34,611 nucleotides of DNA, taken from positions 1,798,705-1,833,315 of the forward strand of contig NZ_HE978588.1 of NCBI RefSeq assembly GCF_000312005.1. Direction: 5' to 3'. Numbering within the stretch: position 1 is the first letter of the stretch; each line of letters opens with the position of its first letter. The notes under the pieces were generated by a model, which was given only the letters and a program-made list of their open reading frames with translations, searched no databases and was not told where the DNA came from. Made by a program: the position numbers and the translations under genes. This document shows, one piece after another, positions 29,931-34,611 of the stretch. This DNA comes from Cellulomonas massiliensis JC225 (GTDB lineage Bacteria; Actinomycetota; Actinomycetes; Actinomycetales; Cellulomonadaceae).

Positions 29931-30743
29931 GTGCTGACCGTCGCGAGCGTCAACGTCAACGGCATCCGTGCCGCCTTCCGCCGAGGCATGGGGGAGTGGC
30001 TGGCCACCCGCAAGCCCGACGTCCTGCTGCTCCAGGAGGTCCGTGCGAGCGACGAGATCCTCGCGGACCACCTCGCCGGCGACGGCTGGGACCTGGCGCA
30101 CGAGGCGAGCGAGGCGGCCGGCCGCGCCGGCGTCGCGATCGCCTCCCGGCTGCCGATGCGCGCCGTCCGCGTCGGCCTCGGGACGGGGGTGACGGGCGAC
30201 CGCGGCCGCTGGGTGGAGGCCGACCTGGAGATCGCCGGGCACGACGGCGCGCCCGCGCGCACGCTCACCGTGGTCTCCACGTACATCCACTCGGCGACCG
30301 CGGGCGAGCCGTCGCTCGACGCGAAGCTCGCGTTCCTCGAGCACGTCACGCGCCGGCTCACGAAGCTGCGCGACGCGGGCGGGCTCGCGGTCGTCGCCGG
30401 CGACGTGAACATCGCCCACCGCGAGGTCGACATCCGCAACTGGAAGGGCAACGTCAAGAACGCCGGCTTCCTGCCCGAGGAGCGCGCCTACCTGGACCGG
30501 TGGCTCGACGGGCTCGGCTGGCACGACCTCGGCCGGGAGCTGGGCGGCGAGGGGCCCGGGCCGTTCACGTGGTGGTCGTGGCGGGGCAAGGCGTTCGACA
30601 ACGACGCCGGGTGGCGCATCGACTACCAGCTGGCGACCGACGAGCTCGCGGACGCCGCCGTCAGCGCCACCGTCGACAGGGCGCCGACCTACGACGCGCG
30701 CTTCTCGGACCACGCCCCGGTCGTGGTCGAGTACGACCTCTGA
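29931..30743 (+). CDS. xth: Exodeoxyribonuclease III / AP endonuclease
   Basis: DNA-repair nuclease of 270 residues in the EEP superfamily that cuts abasic sites and trims 3' ends. GTG 29931 starts directly at the first strand (LTVASVNVNGIRAAF). Metal and catalytic motifs are present: Asn in VNVNGIRAA, Glu in LLLQEVR, Tyr in VSTYIHS, Asp/Asn in VVAGDVNIAHREVDIRNWKG, the FTWWSWRGKAFDNDAGWRID segment, and the terminal SDHAPVVVEYD. No ribosome site is visible. It is divergent from the DUF2809 gene and convergent with mrp. A short hairpin starts at its stop codon. Confidence 0.94.
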   Translation: MLTVASVNVNGIRAAFRRGMGEWLATRKPDVLLLQEVRASDEILADHLAGDGWDLAHEASEAAGRAGVAIASRLPMRAVRVGLGTGVTGDRGRWVEADLEIAGHDGAPARTLTVVSTYIHSATAGEPSLDAKLAFLEHVTRRLTKLRDAGGLAVVAGDVNIAHREVDIRNWKGNVKNAGFLPEERAYLDRWLDGLGWHDLGRELGGEGPGPFTWWSWRGKAFDNDAGWRIDYQLATDELADAAVSATVDRAPTYDARFSDHAPVVVEYDL

Positions 30744-30760
30744 CCGGCCGGCGGCCGGTC
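30742..30760 (+). terminator. Short hairpin at the end of the exodeoxyribonuclease gene
   Basis: GACCGGCC and GGCCGGTC form a perfect 8-bp stem with a 3-base loop that overlaps the stop codon. Confidence 0.5.
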
Positions 30761-30792
30761 GGCGCTCCGCGGTGCGTGCCGGTCAGCCCTGA

Positions 30793-30876
30793 GCGACGGA
30801 TCCTCAGCGCCGCGCGACGGATCCTCAGCGCTGCGCGACGGATCCTCAGCGCTGCGCGACGGATCCTCAGCGCTGC
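30793..30876. repeat. Four tandem 21-bp repeats over the mrp stop codon
   Basis: Units at 30793-30813, 30814-30834, 30835-30855 and 30856-30876 begin GCGACGGATCCTCAGCG; the last three are identical and the first differs by one base (CCGC for CTGC). An 8-base partial unit continues into the mrp coding sequence at 30877. Each unit contains the palindromes GGATCC and AGCGCT and, read on the minus strand, encodes Ser-Val-Ala-Gln-Arg-stop-Gly, so the mrp stop codon is repeated in frame every seven codons. Confidence 0.95.
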
Positions 30877-32012
30877 GCGACGGAGAGCCCGAGCGGCCGG
30901 CCCGCGAGCCCGCGCGGCTGCGCGGCGAGGCCGCGCGCGACCTCGTGCAGCGCCACGGCCGCGGGAGACCCGGGGTCGGTGAGCACGACCGGCGCGCCGC
31001 CGTCCCCCGCCTCGCGCAGCCGCACGTCGAGCGGGACCTGGGCCAGCAGCGGCACGGGCGCCCCCGTCAGGCGCGTGAGGTTGTCCGCCACGCGCTGACC
31101 GCCGCCGGACCCGAACACCTCCAGGCGCGAGCCGTCGGGCTGCTCGAGCCAGGACATGTTCTCGAGCACGCCGACGATGCGCTGCCGCGTCTGCACGGCC
31201 ACGGCGCCGGCGCGCTCGGCCACCTCGGCGGCGGCGTCCTGCGGCGTGGTGACGACGAGGATCTGCGAGCCGGGGAGCAGCTGCGCCACCGAGATGGCGA
31301 TGTCGCCCGTCCCGGGCGGCAGGTCGAGCAGCAGCACGTCGAGGTCGCCCCAGAACACGTCGGCCAGGAACTGCTGCAGCGCGCGGTGCAGCATCGGCCC
31401 GCGCCACACGACGGGCTGGCCCGGCGGCACGAACATCCCGATCGAGACGACCTTCACGTCGTGCGCGACCGGGGGCAGCAGCATGTCGTCGACCTTCGTC
31501 GGCGGCCGCGTCGTGCCGAGCATCCTCGGGATCGAGAACCCGTAGATGTCCGCGTCGACGACGCCGACGCGCTGGCCCTGCGCGGCGAGCGCCGCCGCGA
31601 GGTTGGCCGTGACCGACGACTTGCCGACCCCGCCCTTGCCGGAGGCGACGGCGATCACCTTGGTGAGCGACGTCGGCTGCGCGAACGGGATGACGGGCTC
31701 GGCGTCGGTGCCGCGCAGCTGCCGGCGCAGGTCGGCCCGCTGCTCGGCGGTCATCACGCCGAGGTCGACGACCACGTCGGCGACGCCGTCGACCGCCCGC
31801 GCGGCGGCGGTGACGTCGCGCGTGAGCGTGTCCTTGAGGGGGCAGCCCGGGGTGGTCAGGTCGATGCCGACGGTGACGGTGCCGGCGTCGTCGGCGACCA
31901 CCGAGCGGACCATGCCGAGCTCGGTGATGGGCCGCCGGATCTCCGGGTCCTGCACGCCCGCGAGAGCGGTGCGCACGGCCTGGGCGAGGGCGTCGTCGGT
32001 GGTCGTCGGCAT
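30867..32012 (-). CDS. mrp: Mrp/ApbC/NBP35-type Fe-S cluster carrier ATPase
   Basis: Cytoplasmic P-loop ATPase of 381 residues thought to carry and transfer Fe-S clusters. It has an N-terminal MIP18/DUF59 domain (about 5-100, with GVQDPEIRRPITELGMV and TTPGCPLKD), then the ATPase with deviant Walker A GKGGVGKSS (125-133), VVDADIYGFSIPRMLG, LDLPPGTGDIAISVAQLLPG and VVTTPQDAAAEVAERA. The CxxC usual after ENMS is replaced by ENMSWLEQPDGSRLEVFG, as I recall for other actinobacterial Mrp proteins. ATG 32012 has TACGAT 6 bases upstream and probably a leaderless mRNA. The last codons and stop lie within a tandem 21-bp repeat array. It follows the DUF1003/MgtE-like pair by 79 bases on the same strand. 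Confidence 0.94.
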   Translation of the reverse strand: MPTTTDDALAQAVRTALAGVQDPEIRRPITELGMVRSVVADDAGTVTVGIDLTTPGCPLKDTLTRDVTAAARAVDGVADVVVDLGVMTAEQRADLRRQLRGTDAEPVIPFAQPTSLTKVIAVASGKGGVGKSSVTANLAAALAAQGQRVGVVDADIYGFSIPRMLGTTRPPTKVDDMLLPPVAHDVKVVSIGMFVPPGQPVVWRGPMLHRALQQFLADVFWGDLDVLLLDLPPGTGDIAISVAQLLPGSQILVVTTPQDAAAEVAERAGAVAVQTRQRIVGVLENMSWLEQPDGSRLEVFGSGGGQRVADNLTRLTGAPVPLLAQVPLDVRLREAGDGGAPVVLTDPGSPAAVALHEVARGLAAQPRGLAGRPLGLSVAQR

Positions 32013-32018
32013 CCCGCC

Positions 32019-32024
32019 ATCGTA
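32019..32024 (-). promoter_or_regulatory. -10 element of a leaderless promoter for mrp
   Basis: TACGAT on the minus strand, then GGCGGG, then the ATG at 32012. GGCGGG could also serve as a weak ribosome site. Confidence 0.5.
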
Positions 32025-32091
32025 GGTCGCCGCACCGGTGCTCCCGGTGGGCCGTCCGGCCCGTGACGCCTGCCGGCAGCCCGACCAGGGG

Positions 32092-32607
32092 TCAGGCGGG
32101 GTCGTCGGCGCGGCGGCGGCGCGAGCGCTCCTCGTCGTCCTCCGCCTGCAGCTCCTCGAGGAGGTTGCGCAGCTCGGAGCGGACGAAGTCGCGGGTGGCG
32201 ACCTCGGACATCGCGATCCGCAGCGACGCCATCTCCCGGGCGAGGAACTCGGTGTCCGCGAGGTTCCGCTCGGCGCGCTGGCGGTCCTGCTCCGCCTGCA
32301 CACGGTCGCGGTCGGCCTGCCGGTTCTGCGCGAGCAGGATCAGGGGAGCGGCGTACGAGGCCTGCAGCGACAGCATCAGGGTGAGGACGGTGAACCCGTT
32401 GTCGGCCTGGTCGAACCGCAGGCTCGCGGGCCCCCAGGAGTTCCACACGAGCCAGACGATGCAGAAGACCGTGAGCCACAGGATGAACCGGGGCGTGCCG
32501 AGGAACCGGGCGATCGACTCCGACCACCGGCCCTGACGGTCGGAGTCGCCGCGCGCGCGCCCGAACCCGCGCCGCCCCGACAGCGGCTGGTCGAGGCGGT
32601 CAGACAC
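32092..32607 (-). CDS. DUF1003 family membrane protein
   Basis: Membrane protein of 171 residues. GTG 32607 (SDRLDQPLSGRRGFG) overlaps the end of the upstream MgtE-like gene by 8 bases. The DUF1003 core holds two hydrophobic segments: RFILWLTVFCIVWLVWNSWG and LTLMLSLQASYAAPLILLAQ, followed by NRQADRDRVQAEQDRQRAER. The C-terminal half is a long charged helix, probably coiled coil, ending in an Arg/Asp-rich tail. The family has no known activity. Overlap with the PRC/MgtE-N/CBS gene implies coupled translation and a shared function, perhaps supplying the membrane part that the MgtE-like protein lacks (inference). Confidence 0.9.
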   Translation of the reverse strand: MSDRLDQPLSGRRGFGRARGDSDRQGRWSESIARFLGTPRFILWLTVFCIVWLVWNSWGPASLRFDQADNGFTVLTLMLSLQASYAAPLILLAQNRQADRDRVQAEQDRQRAERNLADTEFLAREMASLRIAMSEVATRDFVRSELRNLLEELQAEDDEERSRRRRADDPA

Positions 32608-33895
32608 GACCGACCCCCGTCGGCCGGCCCAGGCCGTCGCCGACCTCGTGCTCGTCGTCGGTCTCGCGCCAGTCCTCGGGCAGCAGGTGGTCCAGCACGT
32701 CGTCGACCGAGACCGCACCGAGCAGGCGCCGCTCCGCGTCCACCACGGGCAGCGCCAGGAGGTTGTACGTCGCGAGCTCGCGCGAGACGCGCATGAGCGG
32801 AGCGTCGACGGGCAGCGGCTCGATGTCGGTGTCGACGATGCCGCCGATCGAGTCGTGCGGCGGCTCGCGCAGCAGCCGCTGCAGGTGGACGACGCCGATG
32901 AATCGTCCGGTCGGGGTCTCCAGCGGCGGCCGGGCGACGAAGACCATGGACGCCAGCGCCGGCGTCAGGTCCTGCCGTCGCACGTGCGCCAGCGCGGCCG
33001 CGATCGTCGTCTCGGGGCCGAGGATCACCGGCTCGGTCGTCATGAGCCCGCCCGCGGTGTTGTCCTCGTAGGCCAGCAAGCGGCGGACGTCCTTCGCCTC
33101 CTCCGGCTCCATCAGCTCGAGGAGCTCGGCGGCCTTCTCGTCGGGCAGCTCGCCGAGCAGGTCGGCGGCGTCGTCGGGCTGCATCGCCTCGAGCACGTCA
33201 GCCGCGCGGTCCAGCTCCAGGCCCTCGAGGATCGCCACCTGGTCGTCCTCGGGCAGCTCCTCGAGCACGTCGGCCAGGCGGTCGTTGTCGAGGGCGGACG
33301 CGACCTCCAGGCGCCGGGTCGTCCCCATGTCGTGCAGCACGTCGGCGAGGTCGGCCGCCTTGAGGTCCTCGTACTGCGCGAGCAGCAGCTCCGCGCCCTG
33401 CTGCGTCGAGGTGGCGGCCAGGCCGGTCACCTCGGAGACGTCCACGAGCACGGACTCGCCACGGCGCCGCAGGATCCCGGGCCGGTGCGTGCCCCGCCGG
33501 ACGAACAGCTTCGAGACCAGCCAGTCGCCGTTGCGCTGGCGCTCGATCGCCACGTCCTGCACGGTCCCCGGGCCCGAGCCGTCGAGCAGGTCGACGTTGC
33601 GGTCGAGCAGCTCGCCGACGACGAGCGTCTCCGACGCCCGCTGCTCGAAGCGCCGCATGTTGACGAGGCCCGTCGAGATGACCTGGCCGGCGTCGATCGC
33701 GGTGACGCGCGTGAGCGGCACGAACACGCGCCGCCGCCCCGGGACCTCGACGACGAGGCCGACCGCGCGGGGCGCGCCGGTGGGGCGCTGCAGCACGACG
33801 ACGTCACGCACCCGCCCGACCTCGTCGCCCAGGGGGTCGAAGACGGTCGTCCCGGCGAGGCGCGCGACGAACACCCGGGTCCCGACGCTGCTCAC
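32600..33895 (-). CDS. PRC-barrel/MgtE-N/CBS protein lacking the magnesium-transporter membrane domain
   Basis: Soluble protein of 431 residues. GTG 33895 is chosen because TAGGCT lies 7 bases upstream and the fold starts at once (SSVGTRVFVARLAGTTVFDP). Two PRC-barrel-like segments (about 15-70 and 95-150) come first, with DPLGDEVGRVRDVVVL and GTVQDVAIERQRNGDW. An MgtE N-terminal superhelical domain (about 180-290) follows, with repeated LADVLEELPEDD, AADVLEAMQPDDAADLLGEL and MEPEEAKDVRRLL, then two CBS domains (about 300-415, starting AGGLMTTEPV). In MgtE channels the N and CBS domains sense magnesium and gate a five-helix pore; here the protein ends after the CBS pair with no membrane segment. 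Similar transporter-less proteins next to DUF1003 genes occur in other actinobacteria as I recall. Role unknown; metal or nucleotide sensing is inferred. Confidence 0.9.
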   Translation of the reverse strand: MSSVGTRVFVARLAGTTVFDPLGDEVGRVRDVVVLQRPTGAPRAVGLVVEVPGRRRVFVPLTRVTAIDAGQVISTGLVNMRRFEQRASETLVVGELLDRNVDLLDGSGPGTVQDVAIERQRNGDWLVSKLFVRRGTHRPGILRRRGESVLVDVSEVTGLAATSTQQGAELLLAQYEDLKAADLADVLHDMGTTRRLEVASALDNDRLADVLEELPEDDQVAILEGLELDRAADVLEAMQPDDAADLLGELPDEKAAELLELMEPEEAKDVRRLLAYEDNTAGGLMTTEPVILGPETTIAAALAHVRRQDLTPALASMVFVARPPLETPTGRFIGVVHLQRLLREPPHDSIGGIVDTDIEPLPVDAPLMRVSRELATYNLLALPVVDAERRLLGAVSVDDVLDHLLPEDWRETDDEHEVGDGLGRPTGVGRV

Positions 33896-33902
33896 GGCGG
33901 TC

Positions 33903-33908
33903 AGCCTA
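33903..33908 (-). promoter_or_regulatory. -10 element of a leaderless promoter for the MgtE-like gene
   Basis: TAGGCT on the minus strand ends 7 bases before the GTG start at 33895. Confidence 0.45.
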
Positions 33909-34007
33909 CGCGGCAGGCGCAGGGGCGTCGTCGCGACGCGACGCTCGTCGCCGCACGTCACGGCGCACTCCCTGGCCACGTCCAGCCCCGTGAGGGAGGA
34001 TCGAGGC

Positions 34008-34611
34008 ATGTCCCTCTCCGGCCAGCAACGCATCCCGCGCACCCCCACGCTGCCGCAGGGCGAGACCGTCGCCGCGTACGGCACCTACCTCGAGGCGCAG
34101 AAGGCCGTCGACCTGCTGGCCGACAAGGGCTTCCCGATCCTCATGGTGACCATCGTGGGCACCGACCTGCGCATGGTCGAGCGCGTGACGGGCCGGCTCT
34201 CCTACCCGCGCGCGGCCCTGAGCGGGTTCATGTCCGGCGCGTGGTTCGGGCTGTTCGTCGGGCTCCTGCTGAGCCTGTTCTCGACGCCCGGGTCGCCCAG
34301 CCCGTTCCTGCCGGCGATCCTCATCGGCGGGGCGTTCGGCCTGCTGTTCTCGGTGATCGTGTACTCGCTGAGCCGTGGGCGGCGGGACTTCACGTCCGCG
34401 AGCCAGATCGTCGCCTCGTCCTACGCGATCCTGTGCCTGCCGGAGAAGGCCCACCAGGCGCGCGCGCTCCTGCAGGAGATCGGCGGCGTGCAGTCGGGCT
34501 GGCCGGCCCGCCCGCAGGACGTCGCGCCCGGGGCACCCGCCGCGCCGCAGGCGCAGCCCTCCGCCGCGCCGCCGGCGCAGCCGTTCGCCCCGCCGCAGGA
34601 CGCACCGCCGG
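34008..34611 (+). CDS. General stress protein 17M-like membrane protein, truncated by the window end
   Basis: ATG 34008 follows GGAGG at 8-base spacing, and the frame is open to the last base (201 residues visible). Residues about 20-70 (TVAAYGTYLEAQKAVDLLAD, then GFPILMVTIVGTDLRMVERV) match the general stress protein 17M (YflT-like) domain. Two hydrophobic segments follow (SGAWFGLFVGLLLSLF and FLPAILIGGAFGLLFSVIVY), then a short soluble region, then a Pro/Ala/Gln-rich tail from about residue 165. The tail is cut off by the window. It is divergent from the MgtE-like/DUF1003 operon, with 112 bases between the starts, hinting at a common stress or ion-related task. Function in actinobacteria is not established. 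Confidence 0.85.
   Translation, partial: MSLSGQQRIPRTPTLPQGETVAAYGTYLEAQKAVDLLADKGFPILMVTIVGTDLRMVERVTGRLSYPRAALSGFMSGAWFGLFVGLLLSLFSTPGSPSPFLPAILIGGAFGLLFSVIVYSLSRGRRDFTSASQIVASSYAILCLPEKAHQARALLQEIGGVQSGWPARPQDVAPGAPAAPQAQPSAAPPAQPFAPPQDAPP

Noticed and set aside
30793..30876. CRISPR-like array
   Set aside because: The 21-bp units are contiguous with no spacers and overlap the mrp coding end; no cas genes are present.
30867..32012. Mrp without the CxxC cluster-binding motif as a broken or novel protein
   Set aside because: Replacement of CPxC by a PDG segment after ENMS is, as I recall, usual in actinobacterial Mrp proteins; the ATPase motifs are intact.

Overview
The window is chromosomal DNA of very high G+C content with strong GC3 bias, frequent GTG starts and many apparently leaderless genes. 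This is typical of an actinobacterium. The S1E protease closely matches my memory of the Cellulomonas bogoriensis protease, and the set of secreted polysaccharide-degrading enzymes also points to Cellulomonadaceae, most likely Cellulomonas or a near relative. I saw no phage, insertion sequence, CRISPR array, tRNA or rRNA.

Layout. (1) 1-7.8 kb, secreted enzymes: the tail of a DUF167 protein, a giant secreted alpha-amylase/pullulanase fusion with three X25 modules, and a secreted alpha-lytic/cellulomonadin-like serine protease with a C-terminal extension. (2) 7.8-16.0 kb, a sugar-uptake island: an orphan sugar-binding lipoprotein (minus) divergent from a secreted GH3 glycosidase (plus). The GH3 gene is convergent with a binding protein-permease-permease operon (minus) whose binding protein is a close paralogue of the orphan. 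The GH3 promoter carries a perfect 24-bp palindrome just downstream of its -10 box. No CUT1 ATPase is encoded here, so a shared MsiK-type ATPase elsewhere is inferred. (3) 16.5-20.8 kb, a four-gene operon with 4-nt overlaps at every junction: ROK regulator, XylF-like binding lipoprotein, single-domain ATPase and XylH-like permease. (4) 20.8-22.2 kb, an ArsR-SRPBCC-VOC operon with two tandem 16-bp operator-like repeats. (5) 22.3-27.1 kb, one-carbon metabolism: purU, then glyA-folD behind a ZTP (pfl) riboswitch, with a GNAT acetyltransferase and an unrecognised secreted HExxH/ExxxD putative metallopeptidase between them. (6) 27.2-30.7 kb: an alpha/beta hydrolase convergent with a lipase maturation factor gene, a DUF2809 membrane protein, and exodeoxyribonuclease III. 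(7) 30.8-34.6 kb: Mrp/ApbC Fe-S carrier, whose stop-codon region is tandemly duplicated; a DUF1003 membrane protein overlapping a PRC-barrel/MgtE-N/CBS protein that lacks the transporter domain; and, divergently, a truncated general-stress-protein-17M-like membrane protein.

How it works together (inference): the secreted amylopullulanase and GH3 enzyme make short sugars outside the cell, two lipoproteins deliver them to one permease pair, and a separate CUT2-type system takes up a pentose-like sugar under ROK control. The folate genes share a logic: ZTP accumulates when 10-formyl-THF is short, the riboswitch raises glyA-folD, and PurU balances formyl-THF against THF.

Most worth a second look: the duplicated binding proteins with the palindromic operator, the GH3 enzyme with an inserted beta-trefoil, the HECAH secreted protein, the 21-bp repeats over the mrp stop codon, the transporter-less MgtE/DUF1003 cluster, and a recurring -10/6-nt/start-codon arrangement. 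Promoter, operator and domain calls were made by eye, without alignments.
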